Source of the DNA: Lagopus muta
Taxonomy: Eukaryota; Chordata; Aves; Galliformes; Phasianidae
DNA length: 64,000 nt
Direction: 5' to 3'
Assembly: GCF_023343835.1 (NCBI RefSeq)
Contig: NC_064472.1
Span: 8,671,469 to 8,735,468 of the forward strand
The position numbers and the translations under genes were made by a program. The stretch's first letter is position 1, and every line of letters starts with the position of its first letter. Positions 1 to 10,531 of this stretch are shown one piece after another. The notes below the pieces were generated by a model, which saw only the letters and a program-made list of their open reading frames with translations, was not told the DNA's origin and did no database searches.

Positions 1-2887
1 AAACCAGCTGCAACTCAGCACCCATCAGCATCATTTCTGGCATCAAATGTTCATGGTGGGAGCAAATTTGCAGAGCAAAGGTGGCTGAGAAATGATTTTG
101 CAGCCTTGAGACAGCAGAACTGTGCCACACAGGGCCTTACTCTGTGCCTGGCCCAGCACCTTTCGGGTCCTGTTAATGCAATGTGCAACTCTCCAGCCTG
201 TGATCAGTCCCAGAGCAAAGTCTTTCAGGCACCCCCAAGATAAAGCCTTCCACCTTGCATGCAGAGAGCCTGCACATGCAAAGCCTCTTTCAACATATTT
301 TGGAATGCGACTTTGTTATTTTGCTCCAAGATGACATTGCTGTGACCTCCAGCTCCTCTAAAAAAAGAAAACAGGCAGGGAGGACAGCAAAGACAAGCAG
401 CATGGTTGCAGCTTGCTGCGATGAAGCCTCCCAGCTGAACCAAAGCAAAGCTTTTTCTTTCTCATTCCATGGAAACAGCCAGTCACCATGCCTTGATCAG
501 AGATGAAAGTGCAGCATTCAAGCAGGACACACTTTATGGAGTAAAAATAAAAATCCTTTTTTGATCAGTTCTATTTTTACTGATACAGCCGCTGAATGTG
601 GGCTGCGAGGCCCACAGCACCATTAACCCCAGCACCTTTATAATGAGGTCATTCGTTTAAAAATGGTCACCTTCATCAAACCAGTCCCTGTTGCCCCAAA
701 TTGTCAGCTCTGAACTGTGCTGGCACCAAGTCTGTGCCAACACCCTGCGCTGATTTCCCAGGCCTGCATGCCAGGAATCTACACCCAAGGGGTACAAGGT
801 GCCACCACCTCCACAAACACCTGGCAGGGGTTGAGCAGATGCAACACTGCAGTCTTCACCACCAGGCATTTCCAGTCTTTAAAAGAGCAGCAAAATAGGG
901 AAACGAAAAGGAAAATGACCTCTACAAAGTGTCTATGGGGGAAAAAATGCCACTGAAAGCATGGAGCCATTGACTTGCTAAAGGGACTTTGCAGTCTGCC
1001 AGCTGTAAATCTGAAAGGAGCTGGGATGAGCAAACCCTTCTGCATATTAAGTTTATCCAGTACTTTGAGTGAAATTGCTGTCCCATCTGATGGGAGATAG
1101 GAGGCAGGGGGCCTCGTGGCAGAACGGCTGCTCCATGGACACGCTCCTCACAGTGGCATCAATTTGTCCCCTGCCCTGCAGTCACCGTGGGGTCCTGGGT
1201 TTGTCCCCACGGGGTACAAGCCACTCCTAAGTCAGCCTGGAGGGACACAGGTCCCCAGGCAGTCACGGGGACAGCCAGAACATCCTTTCCAGGGGACCCA
1301 AAAATGCCTGGTTTCAGGGACTCGCAGGGTGTCATTTTGCAGGAGAGAAGTGAGAGCTACCTCCCTGCTTCTGGGATGCCACTCCACGTCAGTCCACAGC
1401 CACGCAGACATCACCACACCAGGATGTGGGGTACAGACAGCTCATCCCAGAGGGGACATGGCACACTGGAAGAACCTGCAACTTCATTGCCTCCTGGGGC
1501 AGAAATCCACATTGCTCCTGTGTCTCCAGCTGCCCTGCCCTCCACACAGCACTGGCAGGCTGCAAGCAGAATATGCCTGAGGCAGAAGGAAGGGACCTGC
1601 ATATCATTGGCTTGTCACTGTCACAGGTGTGTTCTCTCTGGCACAGTGATGGCAGCATGCAGCCAGCCCTTGGGCCATAGTGGCAGCCACAGACATTATG
1701 GTGGCACGGGGTGAGCGCGGGGGGCATTGCTGGCACGGGCAGATGTCAGATGGGGTTTGGGCTCACCAGTCATCTTCCTGCAGCAGGAGAGGAAGGGATG
1801 GCAAACAATCATCCTGCCTGCACTCAGAGGTTTCAGGAAAGCAGAAAGCAAAAAAAAATAAAAATAAAAAAAATCAATCCAATGCCAAATTTAAAAACAA
1901 ACAAAACAAACATTGTTTTCATTGTTTTCCCCCTAAAGTCTAAACACAGCCATGATTCAGCACTATAACACTGCTGCCTCAAGCAAAAGGAAACAAGCAA
2001 CCCCTCTGCTGCTGGTTGCACCAGGCATCTTGAGGATAAACTCCAAAGTGCGTATAGAGAGCTCACCAGGAAAGGGCAGAAATACTTTGCGCGTCTGCAG
2101 AAATGAACTGCAACATTCCCTCTGCTGAACATTAAACATTTCCACCTGTATTGCAGCAACTGGTACTCTGCAGCTCAGTTACGCTTCTTGAAGCTGTCTG
2201 CATCAAGGGACACTCCAAACCCAATTAAACACCTCATGGGTGTTTGACCAGGTCTGCCGCACAAAAAACCCCACAGTGAGTCAACCTTGGCAGGAAATGT
2301 CTTAATATTTAATACACCTGACGATTCCCTCTTCACAACATCCTCTTTCTTTGTTCTTTGCTGTGTGCTAATTGGTAAGATGAAGTTTTAATAGGCTGGT
2401 TTTTAGCTGCACACAAGCAGCGCAGCACAGCCAGCTCACACCTAAACCACGCCCACTCACAGTGCCCAAATTTCCCCAAGATGCTGAACACGCATGCCCA
2501 CAATGTGAGGAAAAGGAGAACTGAACAAACCTGTCCCCAAAAGCCTTGAAGGTACAAACGCAAAAAGTGATGCCTCACAAAGTGGCCGTGGGTCTGAGAC
2601 CAAACGCTGCGCAGGCAGCCAGCCATGCTGCTCTCCTGCTTCCTCACAAGGATCCCTGCTGGCAGCAGCAGCTCCATCAGTCTCAGCACAGCATCACCCT
2701 CTGCCAAAGGGGAACGTGAGCGATGGCTGCAACAACCTCATGTGTGTGACCCAGGGCCCCAGCTCCTGCTGCACAGGGTCTGCATTTTGTTTCTTTTGCC
2801 CCTCACAGCGTGGTTTGATGAACACAGCCCTCCCACACACAAGATGCAGCTGTGTCCATAGTGTATGAAAACAGGGACAAAACCCAT
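1..2887. other. No recognisable gene; left flank
   Basis: Reading frames here are short, overlap each other on both strands and match no family I recognise. The only compositional landmark is an A-rich stretch near 1,848-1,915. If the CpG island at 3.4-4.0 kb is the promoter of a minus-strand gene, this stretch would be its first intron; that is inference from gene order only. Confidence 0.5.
1848..1915. repeat. A-rich low-complexity tract
   Basis: A runs broken by single T or C residues, ending in repeated 'aaaca' units. It could be the tail of an old retroposon, but no body is recognisable beside it. Confidence 0.6.
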
Positions 2888-2890
2888 CCC

Positions 2891-3240
2891 CACAGAATCA
2901 GAATGCAGCTGGAAGGGACCCCACGAGGATCACCAAGTCTAGCTCCTGGTTCCACACAGCAACAGCCAAACCCAATGCCTGCATGCAGCGTCCCAGTGTT
3001 CTGTGAGCTCCAGCAGCTCAGTGCCGTGCCCGTGCCCACCGCCCTCTGGTGCAGAGCCTTTCCCCACCCCCGGCCCTCCCCTGGCGCAGCTCCATGCCGT
3101 TCCCTCGGCCCTGTCGCGGTCACACAGAGCAGAGCTCAGCGCTGCCCTCCGCTCCTTGAGGAGCTGCAGCCGCCATCAGGCTCCCCTCAGCTCCTCCGCT
3201 CTGTGCCCAGCACACCCAGGACCCCCAGCCGCTCCCACGC
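2891..3240 (-). mobile_element. CR1 LINE fragment, 3' end, reverse orientation
   Basis: On the plus strand the fragment begins with the inverted CR1 3' end ('cacagaatcagaatgcag', then 'ctggaagggacccc'). It continues through the CR1-typical 'gctcagtgccgtgcccgtgc' block and the 'cacacagagcagagctcagc' block. Only the 3' few hundred bases are present. It abuts the CpG island and adds to its GC content. Confidence 0.8.
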
Positions 3241-3379
3241 CCCACCAGCACCGCCGCCGTCTCCCCAGCGCTCCTGAGCGCACAACACCTCAGCCCTCAG
3301 AACACCAGAACAGAACAGCCCTCAGCAGGACCCATGCCCAGCCCCCCAAGCACCTCCACGACCCCGAGGCCCCGTCCCA

Positions 3380-4020
3380 CCCGTGCTGAGGACGCACCCC
3401 GTCCCCACTCGCCCTGAGGCGCTCGGGTCCCGCTGCGAACGCACGGCGCCGTGCCGGGCTCGGTGAGCAAACGCCAGCACGGCGGGAGCCGAAACCCGAG
3501 CGCACCCAACACCCAACCGCTACGATGCGATACGGGGGAGGAAACGGGAACCCCTGGCACAGCCTCTGCAATTTTCCAGCCTTCGGGTCCGGCGGGCTGC
3601 CCTGTTGGCGACACGGCACGCGAATGCCCGCCCTTCAGCCCCGCACACCAGCCCCAGAAGGGAGGCAGAGGAATCGCTGCGGGCTCCGCCGCTCCACACC
3701 GCTGCTGGCACCTGCCGGGGGAGGGAGGGAGGCCGGGAGGGGCTGTCCCCGAACCCACCGAGGATACCCCCGCCTCAACCGGGCACCCCGCAGCCCCGCA
3801 GCCCCGCACACTTACGCGCAGCCCCGGGCCATGGCAGGGCTCCTGCAGCGGCACTACCGCCTCCCGCCGCGGTTCCGGGGCTGGGAGGAACCGGAGAGCC
3901 CGCCCCGGCCCTGCCCCCGGCCCGCCCCGCTGCCCCGGCCCGCCCCGAGCTCCGTGCCGGCGGTGCCCTCGGCGCTGAGGCCGCGGCACGGGGAGGCTGT
4001 GCTGCCCGCTGGAGCGGGGT
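3380..4020 (-). promoter_or_regulatory. CpG island, probable promoter and first exon of a minus-strand gene (MYORG by synteny)
   Basis: This block is dense in CpG and GC, unlike the surrounding AT-rich DNA. On the minus strand it contains a textbook splice donor, CGC|GTAAGT, with the exon ending at 3,816, and 18 nt upstream an ATG in a strong context (GCCATGG). In human 9p13.3 the gene just beyond SPMIP6, on the same strand, is MYORG, which has a non-coding first exon. I infer that this is the MYORG promoter. No MYORG coding sequence lies in the window, so the assignment rests on position, orientation and the donor. The short frame starting MARGC could be an upstream ORF. Confidence 0.5.
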
Positions 4021-4275
4021 TCTCAGTTCTTCATTCATCAAACACCTTCCTGAATTACCCGCCTTCTTTCATCAGACGTCGCTCGCAACCCCTCCTCCCT
4101 TGTTCAGCCCCTCTCTGGGGGACCTCAGCCCTGTGCCTGGATAATTTGGCAAAAGAAAGCGCGCCCGGAGTGCAGGGATGGATGGCCGCTTCTATTTCTG
4201 GAGGTGTCACTGTGCCCTGAAAGCTCTTCTTGCGTGCTTCGGTCTGTAGCTTGCGTTAATAGCTCCTGGAAATCA

Positions 4276-4500
4276 CAGAACCATAGAACCCTGTAAAGCC
4301 TTGGGTTGGAAGGGACCTCAACCCCCCCCCAGCTCCACCCCCTGCCATGGGCTGGTTGCCCCCACTGCTCAGGCTGCCCAGGGCCCCATCCAACCCGGCC
4401 TTGAGCACCTCCAGGGATGGGACACCCGTAACCAAGGTTTGTCCAATTGTAGCCCAAGGTCACAACATTTACTGGTCTCCCCTTTGCAGGGAGTTCCTCA
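4276..4500 (-). mobile_element. CR1 LINE fragment, reverse orientation
   Basis: On the plus strand it opens with 'cacagaaccatagaaccctg', then 'ggttggaagggacctcaacc', then the block ending 'ccttgagcacctccagggat'. This is the standard inverted CR1 3' region. It lies between the CpG island and the 3' end of SPMIP6. Confidence 0.9.
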
Positions 4501-5814
4501 TTCTGTAGGAACCGAGCTGCCAGGGGTGGTTGTCCAAATGTTTTATTGAGAGCTCATCTTCACTTTCCACTAATGTGCAGGTGCATGGTACATCTCTGAG
4601 GCGAACTCGGGGTGGATGGTGTAGCTGCTTCTCTGCACTCCTCCCAGCTTCTTGAAGTGGCTGGAGTCCCACCTAGGAGAGGAGGCATGCGGTGCTACAT
4701 GGGCAGGATGAAATTCTGCTACTGGCTGCCAGCACTGCAGAGACAAGCACTGCCCACACAGCCTCCCATCCCCTATCAGCACCTCTGGGTACTGAAGCCG
4801 AACAGTGGAGCTGAGATCCCTGGCACTGTCACCTCAGTGAGGTCTCTCCCTGCCACCCCCACTCCTTGCACTGTCATTTTCCTAAAATCTTAGCTTCCAG
4901 ACCCATGTGAGTTCAAGAAAATACACCTTATTCTCAGTGGAGAAGACTTTGAGAATCATCTCACCAAGGTTTGGGCGTGCAGACAGCTATGGAGACCTCA
5001 GTGCTCCTTGTCCTTGTTTGTTTTCAGTTTCTGGCCTCAGAAATTTAAGGCCAATCATTTTCTGCAAGCCTAACTCCTAATTTTGGATCACAGGCAGTTA
5101 GTTGGTGCAGTAGCACAGCAACAACTATGCTGGAGAACAGCCTCCTCTCTCCCTTGGCTGCTTCCCTGAGGGTTGTTCTAGGGAAAAAACTGCCTCTGCA
5201 GTGGAAAGATCCCAAAGATAAACACACGGGGATTAAGGATCTGCAGCGGGTGAAGGACATGGCTAATTACTGTGTAAAGGGCAGCATGACTGGGGAACGG
5301 ATCCTCGGATGACAAAAGCAGGCGATGGCAGAAAGCACAAGAGCTACACAGGCAGCACGAATGTGGCACCAAAATCTGTTTGGTGCTAAGCCATGTACAG
5401 CCAGGTTTAGGGGCACCACCGAGAGTTTGGGTGCTGTGCAGTCCCAAGGACTGCAGGATGCGATCAAGCACAGCAACACCTGCCCTTGAGGGATGAAATT
5501 TAGTGGCTTCTTCTTCACAGATAGCAATAATGGGCTCCAGCTCAGCACCACAATGATGCCTGCTCTGCCTGGCTGTGGCCTACTTAATCCATAAGATGGA
5601 GGAACTTGTTACTGACTGACCACCATAATGGGATCCACTACCCCTTGGGATCTGCTTTCTGCACCATCACTCCCAGAACAATCCTCTGAGCAATTTTGCA
5701 TCAAACCCTAACAGAAAGGGACCTAGCCCCTTGCTGGTGGTAGGTAAAATAATAGCTTTGCACCAGGGCAACTTGCGTTTGACTGGAGCACTCTCACACA
5801 TACTGTGTTCATAC
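4501..5814 (-). other. 3' flank / 3' UTR region of SPMIP6
   Basis: This is sequence downstream of the SPMIP6 stop codon on the minus strand. No canonical AATAAA was found close to the stop. The nearest one I saw on the minus strand is at 4,547-4,542, about 1.27 kb downstream and just past the CR1 fragment. The true cleavage site is unknown. No other gene was recognised. Confidence 0.35.
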
Positions 5815-5904
5815 CTAGGGCTCATATATGGGTATGATGGCCGGGGATGATGTGTAGGTGCACAGAATGTCACCATAGGGCTGTAATTGCAACATGGGAT
5901 GCTC
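5815..5904 (-). CDS. SPMIP6: SPMIP6 coding exon 6 with stop codon
   Basis: The acceptor is CTCTTGCAG|GAGCAT. It has 29 codons plus TAG at 5,817-5,815. The protein ends TYTSSPAIIPIYEP; human ends NSPAVILPISEP. The conserved C-terminus confirms the frame across all upstream junctions. Confidence 0.92.
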   Translation of the reverse strand, partial: EHPMLQLQPYGDILCTYTSSPAIIPIYEP

Positions 5905-8900
5905 CTGCAAGAGACAAGAGGCAGAGTGAGCGGTGGTCCTGAGAATAGAGGGCTGTTTTTCCCAACCCACTCAACCCAGCTCATCCCAACCAACTGATCT
6001 CATCCTAGCCCACCCAACCCAACTCATCTCACTTCAGCCCAGCTCATTTGAATCCAAGCCATCCCGGTCCAAACCAAAACACTCACTGATCCATTCACAG
6101 CCCATCCCAGCCCAGCTCAACCTTACAGTCCGTTCTGCTAGCGCATGGAGATGCCTCCTGATGGCAGGGTCCCCATCAACATAGTAGTCCATCCCTCGCA
6201 GGCAGTAGTGGCGACCAGAGCATGGGCTGTAATAGCCCTGGAAGGGTCTCCTCCCTGACACAGTGTACACAGGCTGCAGGGATGATGGTGAGAGCCGTGA
6301 CAGCCTGCGCAGCATGTCAGCAACCACCTCCCTCTCTGCAAGCAGAAGGACAGAGAGGGTAGCAAAAAGGAGGAGCAGGCATCTGATCAAGCAGATGGCC
6401 ACTGGCATGGCACAGGCATAGCTACAGCTGGAGCTCTGGATGAGGGCAGTTACCATATTGGTTGAGGCAGGCAGGTTTCGGGGGATATGGCACAGGTATG
6501 CTTTGAAGAAAAGTCTCCATTCTCTGCTCCTGCAAGGAGTGATTGCAGCCTTTGTAGCATTGCCACCATGTCACTACAGAGCCCAGGGTGCTGATGGCAC
6601 CCGAGGTAGCTCCAGTTTTGCAGGGGTAAAGTAAAAGGGGCCAGATTCTACCTTGGGTGGCAGGGGGAGGTAGGTGCTGTACTTGTTCCAGGCTGCACTG
6701 TTGTAGGGTCCTGCTCGCCAGGTGATGTATTTGTCCTCATTGACAAAAACTGGGCTGTATTTCTCTGAAATGAGAAACAGACAGGACTGACCTGTGGGGC
6801 AGGTGGCTGCCAGTGGGGTCGGGGATGTGTGACACAGCTGGAACATCCCATCTGCTCTCTGAGTCTCACAGATACAACACCATGGGTTCAGGGGCACTTG
6901 AGAGGTGCTGCTGCTGGGGTCCTTGTTAAGGGCCATTGGGACCTTCATAGGTGTGAATGCCAGCACCTCCTTTCCACTGGTCAAGAGACAATGGAGGCAG
7001 GGTGAATGGTGGCACTGAGAATGAAGGAGGGCATGTCCATTCCAGCCCAATCCAGCTCATCTCAACCCAACCGTGGGAGCCAGGGGGGACGTGTCCTTCA
7101 GCATCACTGACCACCAGTAGGTGTTGAGGGGCTACCAGTGGGGTGAGCCCAAGAGACCCCAACATGGGGATGCTGACAGGTGGTTACAGCAAAGCCACAA
7201 GCACAGATGGCAAGTGACGGCCACTTTGCCACCACTGGGGAAATGCAGAATGTAAAAGGAGGGGTGGGCAGAGTTGCACCTAGAACTGGCAGCTCCCTGC
7301 CTTGTGGCCCTCAGTGACGTGCTCTGTGTGACAGAGGGGGACAGATGGGAACTTACAGTACCTTCAAGTTTGGTCAGCCAATATTTCTCAGGCCAGTAAG
7401 CAGTGGGGTCAATGGCATTCCGGTACAAATACTCCTGCATCACAGCTTTAATCAGCTTCTCAGGCTGACCTTGGTGAGACATATTTTGCTCCTGGGGCAT
7501 TGTTAATCCCTAAAGACAGTGGAAAGTGAGGTGAGATACCCAGGTGATGTACCTGCCTTTATCAGCACTGGGAAATGTGGTGAAGCCAATCACTGATATC
7601 AGGCAGGACCTAACATTGGAGACACGCCCCAGAACTCACCAGGAGGGTGAATATCTGCATAGAGGGTGTGCGCTGGGGACAGAGAGTGGCTGGGTACCAC
7701 TACCTCTTCTCTTCTGCATTTGTGGTGTCTGGGACATCCAGGTGCTTTGCAAAGCAGAGGATGGTGTGGGGATAACAGGGCCACTACGTATAAGGCCAGC
7801 AGAGGTAGGGAAAGAAGCTGTGGGATAAAGCCCTGCAACTGGCAGAGGCCAAAAGGACTGGGGTGTGCCGGGATGCCTGGGCTGGAGGAGATGCTTCTGT
7901 CTCTTAGTAGCTGTGACATCCTTCTCCATGCCCTCTGCTGGCTCTCTAATTATAACACACACGTTAATGAGGCTGCAAGAGATAACCCATTTTGTGGTAT
8001 GCTTCACATCAGAGCCTGCCTGGTGGCTAGACTGTGTAGGGAGAACCATATGGCTGTGGACCATAGGGACCCCCCTAGCAAGATCATGTCTCAGAGGTCT
8101 GTCCTCCTCCAGGAGCAGGGCTGGGAGATGTTCTGCCACACTCAGGACTGGGCAAGCCTCAGGGCTGCGAGCTGGGGAATCCATCTGCCCCCATCACAAC
8201 CACATCACCTGGATGCCCTGCCTCATTTCCCCCTTCCCAGTGGATGCACTCTGAAACCTGCTGATGGTCAGGAATTGTGTGAGAGCTTGTGCTTGTCTGC
8301 CCCGTAAGCACACTCCACAGACACACACCAAGCCCAGGGGACAAGAAATGTGGAAAGTAAAAATGTTGTTTCTGCACTGGATGAGGAAAAGGGCAATTGA
8401 TCTAAAGAAGAAAGCTGTAGCATATCCTTAGAAATAGCTGATCCCATATACATATTAGTAATTCCATATACATACTAGTAACATAGTTTAGAAATATAGT
8501 TACCAAATTATGTGACAAATTCTTTCTCACAAGGCTGCAATAGGCTTTAAATGTTCTAAACAATGTGGGCACAGTATTCTGAACTAGGAAACATATTGTA
8601 AGGTTGTTCATTAGGCCAGCAGAAGTGAAGTGCATTTAACAAGCTTTCAAGGAGTCGCGGCCTTTCACAAAGCAGAACTGTCCCACTCTGTGGAATGTTA
8701 GGATGCCATAGGCAGGCTCCAAGATACTCCCCTCTGTCCTCCTTCCAAGCTTATCTCTGTGCAAGGACAGATGGATGACCAGAACAATGACCCAGTGTAA
8801 AGGGCACAAATGCTAGGAGGTAATTAAACAATTAAGAGGTTATGTTTACGTTTATGTTGTAAAGCAGGCATCCAAAAGTTATGTCCAGATGTTTGTTAAG

Positions 8901-9484
8901 AAAGCAATTGTTAGAAGGCAATTAACCAATGAAGATATCCATGTTTGGGTGGCAAGGATTTGTGTTTACTTGGTATGTGTATGATTAGTGAAGCGTTGAG
9001 AAGATTGTGAACCTGCAGTACTCAGCCAATGAGGAACCAGGGGAGAAGGAGGTAAGCATCGGGCAATAGGGGATAAAAGATGGAACACTGTTTTCCGGGT
9101 GCTCTCCTGCTTGCAGGAGGCCCGCCACTGCCATTGCGAATAACATCTGCTTTATTGGAGATACCGTCCTGGAAAACTATTTGGATATTTCCAACAGAAG
9201 CCACAAGCACAGACATATTGCTGACCAGGGAACACGAGCATCCCCTGATATGGAGACTGAGGCAACCCATGAGTTCCCCTGTGCCACCCCTCACCCAGCC
9301 CTGAGCATCCTCAGCCAGGTAAGGGAAGAAACCCCGAGGCTATTACCTGGGTCACAAATTTGTTTTCATTCCATAGCTGCAGTGGAGCCTTCTCATAGAT
9401 GGCCTTTTTCATGGAGCATGGTGGCCGGTAAGCATCGGTGTAGGTGCTGACAGGAGTCTTGTGCTTTTGGGCAAAGAGGAACAT
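5815..9484 (-). CDS. SPMIP6: SPMIP6 (SMRP1 / C9orf24), sperm microtubule inner protein 6; six coding exons
   Basis: This is the spermatid manchette-related protein that lines the lumen of doublet microtubules in sperm flagella. The six minus-strand coding exons join in frame: 9484-9347, 7509-7362, 6764-6652, 6529-6454, 6335-6127 and 5904-5815. The product is about 257 aa, against 262 in human. Family landmarks appear in the right order: N-terminal MFLFAQKHKTPVSTYTDAYR, PEKYWL in exon 2, PYNSAAWNKYSTYLP in exon 3, RMET in exon 4, and PFQGYYSPCSGRHYCLRGMDYY in exon 5 (quoted here as PFQGYY and SGRHYCLRGMDYY). The C-terminus ends SPAIIPIYEP, where human ends SPAVILPISEP. All introns are GT-AG. 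The exon 2/3 junction is ambiguous (see findings). Position next to FAM219A on the same strand matches human 9p13.3. The reading frame is intact, so the gene is very likely functional. Confidence 0.93.
5908..6120 (-). repeat. Minisatellite-like tract in SPMIP6 intron 5
   Basis: The plus strand shows imperfect repeats built from 'cccaaccca', 'cccagctcat' and 'cccatcccagc'. On the transcribed strand this is a G-rich GGGATGAGCTGGGTTGA-type tract filling almost the whole intron just upstream of the exon 6 acceptor. Confidence 0.75.
6127..6335 (-). CDS. SPMIP6: SPMIP6 coding exon 5
   Basis: The acceptor is CTTGCAG|AGAGGGAG. It encodes EREVVADMLRRLSRL, a variable serine-rich linker, then the best conserved block of the family, CSGRHYCLRGMDYY. 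The donor is ACT|GTAAGG, phase 0. The tail after the conserved block diverges from human. Confidence 0.92.
6454..6529 (-). CDS. SPMIP6: SPMIP6 coding exon 4 (25 codons + 1 nt)
   Basis: The acceptor is TCCTTGCAG|GAGCAG. It encodes EQRMETFLQSIPVPYPPKP and then ACLNQY, matching human ARMETAVRGMPLECPPRPERLNAY. The donor is TATG|GTAACT, phase 1. Confidence 0.9.
6652..6764 (-). CDS. SPMIP6: SPMIP6 coding exon 3
   Basis: The acceptor is TTTCAG|AGAAATAC. It encodes KYSPVFVNEDKYITWRAGPY and NSAAWNKYSTYLPLPPK, and ends CCCAAG|GTAGAA in phase 0. Human has SSCCNKYTTYLPRLPK at the same place. A second AG two bases inside the exon would be the acceptor if the stronger exon 2 donor is used. Confidence 0.87.
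6980..7075 (-). repeat. Second copy of the intron 5 / exon 6 acceptor segment, in intron 2
   Basis: The plus-strand stretch 'aagagacaatggaggcaggg' to 'ctgagaatgaaggagg' closely matches 5,908-5,945 ('aagagacaagaggcagagtg' to 'ctgagaatagaggg'). Both are followed by 'cccagctcat'-type units. It appears to be an internal duplication within SPMIP6. Confidence 0.65.
7362..7509 (-). CDS. SPMIP6: SPMIP6 coding exon 2
   Basis: The acceptor is CTGTCTTTAG|GGATTAACA and the exon begins GLTMPQEQ (human GLTHTMER). It contains AVMQEYLYR and YWPEKYWLTKLE. The donor used in this model is GAAG|GTACTG, phase 1. A stronger GTAAGT donor lies 5 nt further on, which would end the exon at 7,357 in phase 0. See the finding on this junction. 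Confidence 0.85.
7510..8415 (-). other. SPMIP6 intron 1, part without identified elements
   Basis: Intron 1 runs from 9,346 to 7,510 and this is its 3' portion. Long frames occur on both strands (up to 213 codons on plus), but they overlap each other, lack family resemblance and lie in a GC-moderate intron, so I treat them as chance. Confidence 0.6.
8416..9196 (+). mobile_element. Candidate solo LTR of an avian endogenous retrovirus
   Basis: The segment begins TGTAGCATAT and ends TTTCCAACA, the TG...CA form of an LTR, about 780 bp long. It has an AT-rich U3-like part with a repeated 'ccatatacatattagta' motif, a CCAAT box near 9,026, a TATA-like 'ggataaaaga' near 9,070, and a short GC-rich hairpin at about 9,100-9,130. 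It finishes with 'gcgaataacatctgctttat', which resembles an LTR polyadenylation region. The flanks 'aaagc' and 'gaagc' could be a degraded target duplication. No gag, pol or env sequence is attached. It lies in SPMIP6 intron 1, opposite to the gene. The family was not identified. Confidence 0.55.
9347..9484 (-). CDS. SPMIP6: SPMIP6 coding exon 1 (46 codons)
   Basis: The start is ATG at 9,484, giving MFLFAQKHKTPVSTY, which is nearly identical to the human N-terminus. The exon ends ...NKFVTQ at CAG|GTAATA, phase 0. The conserved protein start fixes the initiator codon. Confidence 0.93.
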
Positions 9485-10080
9485 GGTGCTGCGGCCACAG
9501 GGATGCTGGATCCTGGTGGATCTTGGGGTGGCTTACAGGCACTGCACAGGGCTGGAGAACTTGTGTGGAAAGGGAATGGGGCCCTGGTGTCTCTGTTCTG
9601 GAGGCTCCTTTATGTCTTTGTGGTCTGTATGTCATTGGTGACATCACAGTGTGGGAGAAGGGAGATTGGGACACATTCTGTCAGTGCTATGGTGTGTTCC
9701 AAAGGATACCAAGTCCTGGAGTAGTGCTCAGTAACAGCTCCCTGCAACCTGCATCCCTGCCTCAGTGGGCACTGCTGCATTCCCTTGATCCCAGCCTTCC
9801 TCCCCCTCCCACAGGCAATTAGATTAACAAGGATAAGAAACAGTTTCAGCTGATCCCAGTCAAGGTAACTGTATTTTGGGAGGTGCAGGACCATAGCTTG
9901 TAGGCATTTTTGGGTTTCTAGGCCCTCTCTCTCCTCTTTGCCTTGAAAAAAGCAGTGCAGCACCACGTTGCTCCAGCCACCACAAGGCAGGGCACTGGGC
10001 TCCTACCCACATGGCTCTGCTCTGTGGTTTTGGGGTATGAAGAGGAATTACTGCCTGCTCTGGGGAGCTCTCCATGTGTT
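9485..10080 (-). promoter_or_regulatory. Upstream region / presumed promoter of SPMIP6
   Basis: This is the sequence immediately 5' of the SPMIP6 start codon. There is no CpG island and I saw no convincing TATA box or RFX X-box. A non-coding 5' UTR exon may be present but cannot be located by eye. Confidence 0.3.
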
Positions 10081-10525
10081 AAGTTGTTGGGTTGTTTTTT
10101 TTTTCATTAAAAAGGGAGATTAAGGTCCCCTTGTGTGGTTCATTTGCTATTGCAGTAGTGAGCTCTGCAGGGCTGGTGTAGGTGAACGATCCCCAAGCTC
10201 AGTGCAGGCAATGGGGTTACACAAGGGGAGGACTCACAGAAACCACGTGCTCTTTTTGCCCAAATCAGGATGCTGGGCGGAAGCCCCGTACTTGGACACC
10301 TCTTTTCTGAGCATCCCTGCACTGCTACAGGTTTTTGTCCCTCCTGACTGACCAGCAATGCCTGAACATCAGCTCTGTCCATCTGTTAGTCCACCCCTGA
10401 TTTCAGCATCAATGAGAGCTGGGGCACCTTGGGACACCATCCTGGCTCTGTTTGTATCCTCACACCCTGCTGTCCAGTTCCCTCCAGTGACAAAGGCTGG
10501 CAGGCTGGTTTTTGTATGTATGCTT

Positions 10526-10531
10526 TTTAAT
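10526..10531 (-). terminator. Candidate distal poly(A) signal ATTAAA for FAM219A
   Basis: ATTAAA on the minus strand is followed 15-25 nt downstream by 'TACAAAAACCAGCC' and a GU-containing stretch. It sits just beyond the homopolymer hairpin. It is weak evidence without transcript data. Confidence 0.3.

Noticed and set aside
1116-1736. Frames of 154, 175 and 115 codons in the left flank
   Set aside because: Mutually overlapping on both strands with no family resemblance; not supported as genes.
3297-4220. Long open frames on both strands (up to 231 codons) in the left CpG island
   Set aside because: They overlap on both strands, are proline/arginine/alanine-rich as expected of GC-rich DNA, and resemble no family; stop codons are simply rare in this composition.
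7636-8307. Overlapping frames of 213 codons (plus) and 182 codons (minus)
   Set aside because: They lie within SPMIP6 intron 1, overlap each other, have no recognisable domain and no splice context.
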